Origin: CADEDH01 sp965263455
Lineage (GTDB): Bacteria; Actinomycetota; Acidimicrobiia; Acidimicrobiales; SZUA-35
DNA length: 64,000 nucleotides
Reading direction: 5' to 3'
NCBI GenBank assembly: GCA_965263455.1
Contig: CBDHHN010000001.1
Coordinates: 558,001 to 622,000 of the forward strand
Shown: positions 16,820-25,007 of the stretch, piece after piece
Layout: each line of letters opens with the position of its first letter
Numbering within the stretch: the stretch's first letter is position 1
Position numbers and translations under genes: made by a program
Notes under the pieces: model-generated
Databases searched by the model: none
Told to the model about the DNA's origin: nothing
Seen by the model: only the letters and a program-made list of their open reading frames with translations

Positions 16820-17176
16820 ATGAATCGGTGGTTCAACCCCTCGCATCCCCAGACCCTCCAGGCCGCCATCTTCCTCGGCTACCTCTCGGCCGTGTTCGGG
16901 GTGTTGGGGTCGGGCGACTTCCGGTTCCTGCTGCTGTTCATCGGCGTCGGCGTCGGCGCCTTCGGGTCGGCCAACAACAAGCGGTGGGGCTACTACCTCC
17001 TCGCCGTGTGTTCGGTTCTGATCGCCCTGTTCTGGCTGCTGGTCCTGCTGGCCAGTCTCGACGACGGGATCATCCCGATCCTGTTCGCCCTCAACACGAC
17101 CGTGTTCCCGACGGCGCTGGCCGTCGCCGTACTCCACGCCCACTCCCGCGAGTACCAGAAGGTGTGGTTCGAGTAG
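16820..17176 (+). CDS. Small multi-pass membrane protein, unknown function
   Basis: A 118-residue protein with four predicted membrane helices: about LQAAIFLGYLSAVFGVLG, FRFLLLFIGVGVGAFG, YYLLAVCSVLIALFWLLVLL and ILFALNTTVFPTALAVAVL. It ends in a short charged tail (HSREYQKVWFE). The pattern is consistent with a family of small integral membrane proteins found in actinobacteria; I do not recognise a function. It sits 4 nt before the lipoprotein peptidase gene, so the two are probably co-transcribed. A CATACT hexamer 10 nt before the ATG may be its -10. Confidence 0.7.
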   Translation: MNRWFNPSHPQTLQAAIFLGYLSAVFGVLGSGDFRFLLLFIGVGVGAFGSANNKRWGYYLLAVCSVLIALFWLLVLLASLDDGIIPILFALNTTVFPTALAVAVLHAHSREYQKVWFE

Positions 17177-17180
17177 GGCC

Positions 17181-18716
17181 ATGCGGCGCCTGGCCCTGGT
17201 CCTGGTCCTCCTGCTGACGGCATCGGCCTGTGCCCTCGTGGGCTCTGACGACACCACGGACGGGGCCGTCGACTCCGGGACCCCGCCGGCCACCGAACCG
17301 ACCTCGGAGACGACCTCGACCGCGGCACCGGCCGACCCCGCCGCCGGAACCGAGCCCGGCGACACCACGGGCGACGCCGGTCCCGGCGCGGCCGTTGCTC
17401 CCGTCGCCTGGTCACCGTGCCCCGACGGTCCGGGCGAGTGCGGCTCGGTCACCGTCCCCGTCGACCACGACGACCCCGCCGGGCCGACCCTCGACCTGGC
17501 CCTGATCAGGATCCCGGCCACCGGCCCCGCCGACGGCGTGCGGGGCAGCATCTTCGTCAACCCCGGCGGACCGGGCGGCTCCGGGTTCGACCAGGTCCAG
17601 AACGGGTTCCGGTTCGACCCCGCCATCATGGACGTCTACCACCTCGTCGGCTTCGACCCCCGGGGTGTCGGTCGCAGCGGTGGCCTCGGCTGCTTCTGGG
17701 ACCGGGCCGACGGCCCGCTGGCCGACCACTCCCCGGACGACGCCGACGAGCGGGAGGCCCTCGACGCCGAGGCGGCGGCCGTGGCCGATGCCTGCGCCGC
17801 CAGCGACGGCGAGCTGCTCCCCCACCTCAACACCGACGCCGTCGCCCGCGACCTCGACCTGTTGCGCCAGGCCGTGGGCGACGAACGCCTCCACTACTAC
17901 GGATTCAGCTACGGCACCCTCATCGGCCTGGTCTACGCCGACCGGTTCCCCGAGCGGGTCGGCCATCTGGGCCTGGACGGCGTGGTCGACCCCACCCATG
18001 GCGTGGTCGACCTGCTGACCCAGCAGGCGGGGGCGTTCGAGTCCTCATTCGAGATCATGGACGATGCCTGCGGCCGCGACCTCGATTGCCCGGCCGGCGG
18101 CCTGGCCCAGGCCCACGATCGCCTGGTGGCCCGGTTGGAGGCCGACGGGCCCGAGGGCGGCCTGGGCCAGACCGAGGCCGAGATCGCCGCCCTGGTCTCC
18201 CAGTACGACCAGGAGCTGTGGCCCATCTACGCCGACGCCATGACCGAGGCGGTCGAGGACGGCGACTTCGGCCGGCTCGAGTTGCTGAACGACTTCTTCG
18301 TCTCCTCCATCGCCTTCACCGAGTACGTCTCGGTGGTGTGCATCGACAGCCCCCGACCGTCCGACGCCCGGGAGTGGGAGGATTTCGCCGCCGGGTTGGC
18401 CGCCGACCACCCTCGGTTCGGGGCCGTGATCGCCAACGAGGTCCGGGCTTGTGCCCACTGGTCGGTGCCGGCGGCGCCCCGCCGGGAGCCGGTGGTGGCC
18501 GCCGGTTCGGCCCCGATCCTGGTCATCGGCAACACCAACGACGCCGCAACCCCGCTGGAGAACGCCGAGGTGGTGGCCGCGACCCTGGAGTCGGCGTCCC
18601 TCGTCGTCCTCGAGGCCGATGGCCACACGGCCTACAACCTCAGCGGTTGCGTCCGGGCCCTGGTGACCGACTACTTCGTCGACGACGTCGTCCCGAACGG
18701 AACCACCCGCTGCTGA
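17181..18716 (+). CDS. Secreted lipoprotein alpha/beta hydrolase, tripeptidyl-aminopeptidase-like (S33)
   Basis: A 511-residue exported peptidase. A signal peptide ends in a lipobox (LTASAC, lipidated C17), followed by a Thr/Pro/Gly-rich linker to about residue 75. The hydrolase part resembles actinobacterial SlpD/E and tripeptidyl aminopeptidases: the oxyanion motif NPGGPGGSG, VGFDPRGVGRS, the nucleophile Ser in HYYGFSYGT, and a C-terminal TAP-like domain with APILVIGNTNDAATP (catalytic Asp) and EADGHTAY (catalytic His). Conserved cysteines (GCFWD, VVCID, ACAHW, SGCVR) suggest disulfides outside the membrane. It probably trims N-terminal tripeptides or similar from extracellular peptides. 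Confidence 0.88.
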   Translation: MRRLALVLVLLLTASACALVGSDDTTDGAVDSGTPPATEPTSETTSTAAPADPAAGTEPGDTTGDAGPGAAVAPVAWSPCPDGPGECGSVTVPVDHDDPAGPTLDLALIRIPATGPADGVRGSIFVNPGGPGGSGFDQVQNGFRFDPAIMDVYHLVGFDPRGVGRSGGLGCFWDRADGPLADHSPDDADEREALDAEAAAVADACAASDGELLPHLNTDAVARDLDLLRQAVGDERLHYYGFSYGTLIGLVYADRFPERVGHLGLDGVVDPTHGVVDLLTQQAGAFESSFEIMDDACGRDLDCPAGGLAQAHDRLVARLEADGPEGGLGQTEAEIAALVSQYDQELWPIYADAMTEAVEDGDFGRLELLNDFFVSSIAFTEYVSVVCIDSPRPSDAREWEDFAAGLAADHPRFGAVIANEVRACAHWSVPAAPRREPVVAAGSAPILVIGNTNDAATPLENAEVVAATLESASLVVLEADGHTAYNLSGCVRALVTDYFVDDVVPNGTTRC

Positions 18717-18751
18717 GGGCGCCCGGTCCTGGCTGCGGCGGCCGGAGTCGG

Positions 18752-18757
18752 TAGGGT
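18752..18757 (+). promoter_or_regulatory. -10-like hexamer for menG
   Basis: TAGGGT ends 8 nt before GTG 18766, with no Shine-Dalgarno, matching the leaderless pattern of this window. It favours GTG 18766 over ATG 18775 as the menG start. Confidence 0.4.
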
Positions 18758-18765
18758 CGAGAGTC

Positions 18766-19464
18766 GTGAACGTGATGCCCGACGACCGCCTGCCCACCGG
18801 TGACGACAAGCGGCAGCGGGTGCGATCGATGTTCGACACCATCGCCCCCCGCTACGACCTGGTCAATCGACTGATGACGTTCCGCCTCGATGTCCGCTGG
18901 CGGGCCGTGGCGCTGGACGAACTCCGCCTCGATCCCGGGTCGCTGGTTCTGGACCTGGCCAGCGGAACCGGCGACTTCTGCGTCGAGTTGGCCCGGTCCG
19001 GTCATCGTCCGATCGGGGTCGACCTGTCCTACGGGATGCTGGCCGCGGCCCGGACCGAGGCACCGCTGGTCCAGGGCGACCTGCTGGCCCTCCCGATGGC
19101 CGACGGCTCGGCCGACGCCGCCGTGTGCGGCTTCGCCCTTCGCAACCTGGTGTCGCTGCCCCCCTTCTTCGCCGAACTGCATCGGGTGGTGGCCCCGGGT
19201 GGCCGCATCGCCCTGCTCGACGTGTCCGAGCCCGACAACGCCTTCCTGCGGTGGGGCCACGGCCTCTACTTCAACCGGGTGGTGCCCCGGATCGGGGGCC
19301 TGCTCTCGGACCGCTCGGCCTACGCCTACCTGCCCCGGTCGGTCTCCTACCTGCCCGAACCGGCCGAACTGTTGGCCATGCTCGACGAGGTCGGGTTCGA
19401 GGGGGCCGAGCGACGTCAGCTGTCGAGCGGCATCACCCAGCTCTACACCGCGACCCGACCCTGA
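18766..19464 (+). CDS. menG: Demethylmenaquinone methyltransferase (UbiE/MenG family)
   Basis: A 232-residue class I SAM methyltransferase for the final step of menaquinone synthesis. It has the family N-terminus V-R-x-M-F-D-x-I-A-x-x-Y-D (VRSMFDTIAPRYDLVNRLMTF), SAM motif I VLDLASGTGDF, GVDLSYGMLAAA, the signature CGFALRNL, and the late LLDVSEPDN. The C-terminal half contains YAYLPRSVSYLPEPAELLAML, also typical. Actinobacteria use menaquinone, so MenG is preferred over a ubiquinone role. It starts at GTG 18766 by promoter spacing. Confidence 0.92.
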   Translation: MNVMPDDRLPTGDDKRQRVRSMFDTIAPRYDLVNRLMTFRLDVRWRAVALDELRLDPGSLVLDLASGTGDFCVELARSGHRPIGVDLSYGMLAAARTEAPLVQGDLLALPMADGSADAAVCGFALRNLVSLPPFFAELHRVVAPGGRIALLDVSEPDNAFLRWGHGLYFNRVVPRIGGLLSDRSAYAYLPRSVSYLPEPAELLAMLDEVGFEGAERRQLSSGITQLYTATRP

Positions 19465-19601
19465 CCCCCACCTGAGGGTGTCGGGCCGCGGTCGGCCCCC
19501 ACCGAGCCCACCTCGGCTCGGCGGCCGGTGCGGACCCGGGTCGAACGGCCCGGAGCGGTGGGATCGCTTGGGTCGGGCCCCGATCACGCCGATCAGGGGA
19601 C

Positions 19602-20915
19602 ATGAGCGGAACGGCACCCGTCGATCAGGCCGGCGCGGCCCCGGTGGCCGGCACCGTCGTCGCGCCCGGCCCCGACCTCGGCGGCCGGCCCGCCCGTTAC
19701 GACCGCCGGGCCCCGATCCGCCCCACCGTGTCGGTCGTGGTCCCGACGTTCAACGAGCGGGACAACATCGCCGAACTGCTCGACCGTCTGCACCTGGTCC
19801 TCGCCGATCTCGACCACGAGATCGTGGTCGTCGACGACGACTCGCCCGACCGCACCTGGGAGGTGGCGGGCCGGGTGGCCGAGGTCCGGCCCCGAGTCCA
19901 GATCATCCGTCGCATCGGTCGCCGGGGCCTGTCGTCGGCCGTGTTGGAGGGCATGGCGGCGGCCCGGGGCCGGGTTCTGGCCGTGATCGACGCCGACCTG
20001 CAACACGACGAGGGCCGCCTCCCCGAGCTGGTGTCGGCCGTGCTCGACGACGGGGCCGACGTCTGTGTCGGGTCTCGGGAGGCCCCGGGCGGGAGCTACG
20101 GCTCGTTCGGCCTCCATCGTCGGCTCATGTCCTGGGCCGGGGCCACCGTCGCCCGCCGCCTCCTCGGCGTCCGCATCAGCGATCCCATGACCGGCTATCT
20201 GGCGGTCTCCCGGGAACGGTTCGAGGCGGTCCGGGGCGAACTCGATCCCCACGGGTTCAAGATCGGGCTGGAACTGGTGGCCCGGGGGCCGGCCCCGGTG
20301 GTGCGCGAGGTCGGCTACGGCTTCCGCCCTCGGACCAGGGGCGAGACCAAGCTCACGGGCCGGGTGGTGGCGGCGTTCCTGTGGTCGGTGCTGACGCTGG
20401 CGCTGGCCCGACGGGTCTCCGGCGCCTTCGCCCCCTACGCCGCCGTGGCTCTGACCGCCCTCAGCTTCCGGCTCTCGGCCCTGTCGGTCCTGACCTGGCT
20501 GGTGGGCGGGCTGTGGCCGGTTGTGCTGTCGTTCGGCCTGGCCGTGCTGTTCGAGTTCGGGCTCCAGCGTCGTCTGACCTTCGGGCCGGGGCCCGAACAC
20601 CGGCACTCCCGACCAACCCAGCTCCTCCTGTTCGGGCTGGTGTCGGCCCACTCGGCCCTGGCCCTTCGAGGGCTGCTCGACCTGCTCGACGATCACCCGC
20701 TCCCCCTCGACGGGGCCTGGGGTCCGGTCACCGTCCTGGGCCTGTGCACGGTCGGCATCGTGGCCACGGTGACCCTGTCCTACCAGGTCAACCGGCGCCT
20801 GACGTGGGCCGGCTTCCCCGTCCGCCGACCTCCCGGCGCCGACCGGACGAGCGGGCCCTCACCGGCCGGACCGGCCGGGACCGGCGCGCCCGCCGAGGTC
20901 AGAGCAGTCGGGTGA
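19602..20915 (+). CDS. GT2 glycosyltransferase fused to a GtrA membrane domain
   Basis: A 437-residue fusion. Residues about 40-275 are a polyprenol-phosphate mannose/glucose synthase-type GT2: VVVPTFNERDNIAELLDRL, IVVVDDDSPDRTW, a D-x-D-like VIDADLQHDE, and the conserved RGRVLAV and FKIGLEL segments. Residues about 290-410 are a GtrA-like domain of four membrane helices ending in a TLSYQVNRRLTW motif typical of GtrA. Such fusions make a lipid-linked sugar and help flip it for cell-wall or glycan modification. AGGGGAC precedes the ATG. Its last 17 bases overlap the phosphatase gene tail-to-tail. Confidence 0.88.
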   Translation: MSGTAPVDQAGAAPVAGTVVAPGPDLGGRPARYDRRAPIRPTVSVVVPTFNERDNIAELLDRLHLVLADLDHEIVVVDDDSPDRTWEVAGRVAEVRPRVQIIRRIGRRGLSSAVLEGMAAARGRVLAVIDADLQHDEGRLPELVSAVLDDGADVCVGSREAPGGSYGSFGLHRRLMSWAGATVARRLLGVRISDPMTGYLAVSRERFEAVRGELDPHGFKIGLELVARGPAPVVREVGYGFRPRTRGETKLTGRVVAAFLWSVLTLALARRVSGAFAPYAAVALTALSFRLSALSVLTWLVGGLWPVVLSFGLAVLFEFGLQRRLTFGPGPEHRHSRPTQLLLFGLVSAHSALALRGLLDLLDDHPLPLDGAWGPVTVLGLCTVGIVATVTLSYQVNRRLTWAGFPVRRPPGADRTSGPSPAGPAGTGAPAEVRAVG

Positions 20916-21423
20916 ACAACTCCTCGACCAGGCCCGAGATCTCCCCCACCGCCCGGCGGTAGTCCTTGAGCTTGCGGTTGTAGGGGTCGGCGACATCCCA
21001 CTCGTCGGTCAGGTACAGGGTGGGGTCCCGCTGGTCGTTGACGGCCCCGATGAGATCGCCAACGGTGCACACCGGGCCGAGTCCCTGGGCCACCTCGACC
21101 GCCTCGGTCAGCGGCATGATCTTGGGGAAGGCCTCCCGATGGAGCAGGGTTGCCCGCTGGACGTGCTCGCCCTCCATCGTCAGCACCAGATCGGCGGCGT
21201 CGAGGGTCACCGGATCGACCTCGTTGCTCCGGTGATAGGAGCCGTCGACCCCGATCTCCTGCAGGGCCTGGATCAACAGCTTGGGCGACGGATCCCCGGT
21301 GCGCAGGAACCCGGCCGAGCGGACCAGGGCCAGTTCCTCACCATAGGTGTGGCGCGCCACCAGCTCCGCCGTCGGACTCCGGCAGATGTTGGCGGTGCAG
21401 ACGAAGAGGACGCGATACGGAAT
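20899..21423 (-). CDS. Low-molecular-weight protein-tyrosine phosphatase
   Basis: A Wzb/Etk-type phosphatase that would dephosphorylate BY-kinases in the neighbouring capsule locus. The active site C-x5-R is present as VCTANICRSPTAE (C9 and R15 if translation starts at PYRVLFV), and the general-acid Asp is in the ADPYN loop (about D146). Frame inspection finds no ATG, GTG or TTG upstream of the catalytic Cys before an in-frame stop. The only workable start is ATT at 21423, which gives MPYRVLFVCTANICRSP, an ideal N-terminus. A GTG at 21360 would delete the active site. It starts 7 nt after the sugar-transferase stop. Confidence 0.82.
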   Translation of the reverse strand: MPYRVLFVCTANICRSPTAELVARHTYGEELALVRSAGFLRTGDPSPKLLIQALQEIGVDGSYHRSNEVDPVTLDAADLVLTMEGEHVQRATLLHREAFPKIMPLTEAVEVAQGLGPVCTVGDLIGAVNDQRDPTLYLTDEWDVADPYNRKLKDYRRAVGEISGLVEELFTRLL

Positions 21424-21430
21424 GGCCCGC

Positions 21431-22123
21431 TCAACTCCCCCGCCGCAGGAAGGGGATCAGCAGGGTCCTCGCCAGGATCTTGACGTCGGCCCCGAACCTC
21501 ACGTCGACCACGTAGTCGAGGTCGAGGTGGAGACCGGCCGAGATCCGGTTCATCGAGCGCAGGGGCGAAACCTGGAACGGGCCGGTGAGACCGGGCCGGG
21601 CCAGGTGGCGGGGATGCCGGGCGAAGCCTTCCTTCATGGCCACGCTGATCAGCTCGGGCCGGGGCCCGACCAGGCTCATCTCGCCCTTCAGGATGTTGAA
21701 GAGCTGCGGGAGCTCATCGAGGCTGGTGGCCCGCAGGAACCGGCCGAAGGGGCGATGCCGAGGATCGTCCGGGCTCTTGTGGGTGGTTCGTCGTTCCGGG
21801 CCCGAGTAGGCCGGGTTTAGGCCCTGACGCCGGTCTTGCAGCATCGAGCGGAACTTGTAGATCGTGAACGGCTTGCCGTGACGCCCGATGCGCTCCTGGC
21901 GGTAGATGACGCCCCCGGACCCCAGCAGCAGCGGGATGGCCAGGGCGATCACCAGCAGGACGGGCGACAACGCCACGATGGCCACCAGCGACAGCACCAC
22001 GTCGAGGGGGCGCTTGCACCAGCGGCTGTACGGGGTCACCTGAGGGACCAACAGCACCGGCTGTGGGTGGACGTCCACCGGGGTGAACGACGGAAGCTCG
22101 AGCCTCGTAGTTGCGTTTACCAC
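21431..22123 (-). CDS. Monotopic phosphoglycosyltransferase (bacterial sugar transferase)
   Basis: A 230-residue enzyme that transfers a sugar-1-phosphate from a nucleotide sugar to undecaprenyl phosphate, the first membrane step of repeat-unit assembly. It has one membrane or re-entrant helix (DVVLSLVAIVALSPVLLVIA) followed by RQERIGRHGKPF, YKFRSM, the catalytic Asp-Glu in TSLDELPQLFN, and KGEMSLVGPRPE. It lacks the N-terminal multi-helix domain of WcaJ, so it is the minimal PglC-like form; the full-length form is at 38783. GTG start with GAGG 13 nt upstream. The phosphatase gene follows immediately. Confidence 0.9.
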   Translation of the reverse strand: MVNATTRLELPSFTPVDVHPQPVLLVPQVTPYSRWCKRPLDVVLSLVAIVALSPVLLVIALAIPLLLGSGGVIYRQERIGRHGKPFTIYKFRSMLQDRRQGLNPAYSGPERRTTHKSPDDPRHRPFGRFLRATSLDELPQLFNILKGEMSLVGPRPELISVAMKEGFARHPRHLARPGLTGPFQVSPLRSMNRISAGLHLDLDYVVDVRFGADVKILARTLLIPFLRRGS

Positions 22124-22253
22124 TGGTAGCGGTCAACCTCCAGCCCCATAACGGGCGTCACGCTAGCCCATCCCGGGAGGACGGCGGAACCAACCCAGAC
22201 TGAGCAAAATTTCCGGTTGTGGTCGGTCTCGATCCCGGATACGCGAGGCGGAC

Positions 22254-23288
22254 ATGGCTCCTGAAGCGGCTTCCCGCCCCCCGGAGGCCCCGCCGCCCCC
22301 ACCCCCCTCGGTGACGGTGGGTATTCTCACCTATCAACGCCCTGCGTCGCTCGAGACCACGCTCCGCAGCCTGGTGTCGGCCGGCGTGACCACGGACCCC
22401 ACCCCGGACCGGGGATGGCGCCTGGCCGAGATCGTGGTGGTCGACAACGACGCCATCCCCACGGCCCGAGACACCGTCAGCCGTTTCGCCGCCGACCACG
22501 GCCTGGAACAGGTGTTGCGCCATGCCCATGAACCGACCCCGGGCCTGGCTGCGGCCCGCAACCGGGCCCTCGACGAGGCCCGAGGCGACGTCCTGGTCTT
22601 CATCGACGACGATGAGCGGGCCACCGACGGCTGGCCCGGCGGGCTGGTCCGGATGTTGGCCACCACCGATGCCGATCTGGTCGGCGCTCCGGTGTTGACC
22701 GAGTTCACCGAGACCCCACCGACCTGGGTGGTGGACGGCGGGTTCTTCGTCCGCGACGATCCGCCCCATGGCAGCCGCCAGCCGTGGCTGCGCTCGGGCA
22801 ACCTGGCCATCGACCTGGCCAGCGTCCGCCGGAACGACATCCGATTCGACCCCCGCTTCAGCCGGACCGGGGGCGAGGACGTTGCCTTCTCCTTCGCCGC
22901 CGTCGAGCGCGGCCTGGCGCTGCGCTGGGCCGAGGGGGAGGCCGTGGTCGAGGACGTGGGGCCCGACCGCACCACGGCGGCCTGGATCCTGCGCCGATCG
23001 CGGCGGGCGGCCGCCGCCTACACCCGGGCCCAGTTGGCCGGCGACCCCCGACCTCGGACGCGGCCCCTGGTCGTCGCCCGCGGCCTGGCCCACCTGGGCC
23101 GGGCGGGGGCGACTGTTGCCCTCGGGGCCGCGACCCTACACTGGGGTCGAGTGGCGAAGGGTGTCGCTGGTGCCTGGCGCGGCGTCGGACTCCTGGAGGG
23201 ACTGCTTGATCGACGGAGTGATGCCTATGGCGGGGGTGGCACAAAACCCCATGCCCAGCGGCAGCAGGCCTCCGGCGACCGCGGATAG
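22254..23288 (+). CDS. Family 2 glycosyltransferase
   Basis: A 344-residue GT-A glycosyltransferase. After a proline-rich start it has SVTVGILTYQRPASLETTLRSL, the nucleotide-binding IVVVDNDA, GLAAARNRALDEARGDVLVFIDDDE with the metal-binding Asp triplet, and a catalytic-side GGEDVAFSF (the ED pair is typical of GT2). The C-terminal 90 residues are Arg/Ala-rich with one possible amphipathic helix. Acceptor and donor sugars are unknown. GAGGCGGAC precedes the ATG. It is divergent from the sugar transferase across 130 nt and is followed by the first BY-kinase. Confidence 0.88.
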   Translation: MAPEAASRPPEAPPPPPPSVTVGILTYQRPASLETTLRSLVSAGVTTDPTPDRGWRLAEIVVVDNDAIPTARDTVSRFAADHGLEQVLRHAHEPTPGLAAARNRALDEARGDVLVFIDDDERATDGWPGGLVRMLATTDADLVGAPVLTEFTETPPTWVVDGGFFVRDDPPHGSRQPWLRSGNLAIDLASVRRNDIRFDPRFSRTGGEDVAFSFAAVERGLALRWAEGEAVVEDVGPDRTTAAWILRRSRRAAAAYTRAQLAGDPRPRTRPLVVARGLAHLGRAGATVALGAATLHWGRVAKGVAGAWRGVGLLEGLLDRRSDAYGGGGTKPHAQRQQASGDRG

Positions 23289-23339
23289 CCTGTCTTTTCC
23301 CGCCGCAATCGCTACCTACTCGAACGAGGGAGCGCAGTC

Positions 23340-25007
23340 ATGATGTACCAGAGCGCCACGTCGGCCCCCGAGGCGGCGCGGCTGGAGGACTACCTCCGCG
23401 CCGTCCAGCGCCACAAGTGGGTGGTGCTGGCCTTGACCATCTTCGGCCTGGCCGCCGCCCTGCTGTTCAACTCAACCCGGACCCCGACCTACACCGCGAC
23501 CACCACCGTGCTCCTGCAGCCGACGCCGGTGGGGTCGATCGACGGGAACCGGCTGGTCAGCCCCAACCTGGAGACGGAGCGGGAGATCCTGGCCTCGAAC
23601 GCCACCGCCAACCAGGTCATCGCCGACATGAACCTGACCAGCACACCGGGGGCGCTCCTGCAGAACCTGGACGTCGACTTCCGCCCCGACTCCAACGTGT
23701 TGAACGTCTCCTACACCTCGTTCGACGCCGCAGCCGCCGCCACCGCGGCCAACGCCTTCGCCACCAACTACGTGGACAACCGCGAGGGCGCCGCCGCCGG
23801 GCACTACGAGACGGTGATCTCCAACGCCGAGACCCAGGCCACGGGCAAGCTTGAGGAGGCCGGTGGTCTGGCGACCCAGATCAACGACCTGCGAGGCCAG
23901 CGGACCCAGATCGTCGTCGACACCGACCCCGGGGACGAGCGCAACACCCTGGTCAACGCCGTCGACGCCCAGATCAACACGCTCAACACGCAGCTGAACG
24001 CCCTCAACAACGAGATCCGCAACCTCAACAACGAGGCGGCGGCCGCCCGCACCACCCTGGCCACCCGGTCGGCGGCGGCCGAGGTCCTGCGCAACGCCAC
24101 CCCACCCGGCAACCCCGATGGGGTGCCCCAGAGCCTGGTCCTGGTCGGGGGTCTGTTCCTCGGCGCCCTGCTCGGCCTGGTGACCTCCTTCCTGCTGGAG
24201 CGGCTCGACACCACGGCCCGCGAATCCGAGGATGTGGCCCTGGCCCTGGGCACCACGGTCATGGGCGCCATCCCCACCCTGGGCCTCGGCCACCGGGCGG
24301 GCCCGTCCAGCCTGATCATGCTGTCGTCGGGTGGATCGGCCCGGGTCACGGCGGCCCGGGAGGCCTTCCGTCGGCTCCGGAGCTCGGTGCAGTTCCTCAA
24401 CTCGTCGAGCGGGGTCAGCTCGCTCATCGTCACCAGCTCCGCCCCGGCCGAGGGGAAGAGCCTGACCTCGGCCAACCTGGCGATCGCCCTGGCCCAGAAC
24501 GGCTCACGCTGTGTGCTGGTCTCGGCCGACCTCCGCCGACCCAGCCTGGAGAAGCTGTTCGGCATGGAGGGCCCCCGGCCCGGTCTGTCCGAGTACCTGG
24601 CGGCCGCGGCCGAGCTCAATGCCGAGAAGGTGCCGGGCATCGACAACCTGTGGCTGATCCGCTCCGGCACCCCGCCCAACAACCCCGGTGAGCTGCTGAA
24701 CTCCGACCGCTTCGAGCAGATGGTCAAGGAACTGGAGCGGGAGGACGTCGAGTACGTGGTCATCGACACCCCGCCGGTGCTGAGCACGGCCGACGCCGTG
24801 TCGGCCGCCCGTTACGTCGACGGCGTGATCGTGGTGGTCGACATCGAGCGGACCGAGACCTCCGACCTCCTGCAGGTCCGGGCCGATCTCGAGCGCAGCG
24901 GTTCCAAGCTGCTGGGTGCGGTCATGAACCGGCAACGGTTCGAACGTGGCGGCCTGTTCCGGCGCGACAAGTACGCCTACTACCGGGCCGACGCCCAACC
25001 GACCTGA
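23340..25007 (+). CDS. Polysaccharide co-polymerase / BY-family tyrosine autokinase (first copy)
   Basis: A 555-residue Wzc-like protein that sets polysaccharide chain length. The Wzz region begins with LEDYLRAVQRHKWV, with TM1 about 26-43, an extracytoplasmic coiled-coil-rich part, and TM2 about 264-286. The cytoplasmic BY-kinase domain has Walker A in SAPAEGKSLTSANLA (K373), Walker A' in VLVSADLRRPS and Walker B in YVVIDTPPVL. The C-terminus carries a tyrosine cluster (KYAYYRAD), the usual autophosphorylation site. The tyrosine phosphatase at 20899-21423 is the natural partner. Its stop overlaps the ATG of the Wzy-like gene by one base. Confidence 0.9.
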   Translation: MMYQSATSAPEAARLEDYLRAVQRHKWVVLALTIFGLAAALLFNSTRTPTYTATTTVLLQPTPVGSIDGNRLVSPNLETEREILASNATANQVIADMNLTSTPGALLQNLDVDFRPDSNVLNVSYTSFDAAAAATAANAFATNYVDNREGAAAGHYETVISNAETQATGKLEEAGGLATQINDLRGQRTQIVVDTDPGDERNTLVNAVDAQINTLNTQLNALNNEIRNLNNEAAAARTTLATRSAAAEVLRNATPPGNPDGVPQSLVLVGGLFLGALLGLVTSFLLERLDTTARESEDVALALGTTVMGAIPTLGLGHRAGPSSLIMLSSGGSARVTAAREAFRRLRSSVQFLNSSSGVSSLIVTSSAPAEGKSLTSANLAIALAQNGSRCVLVSADLRRPSLEKLFGMEGPRPGLSEYLAAAAELNAEKVPGIDNLWLIRSGTPPNNPGELLNSDRFEQMVKELEREDVEYVVIDTPPVLSTADAVSAARYVDGVIVVVDIERTETSDLLQVRADLERSGSKLLGAVMNRQRFERGGLFRRDKYAYYRADAQPT

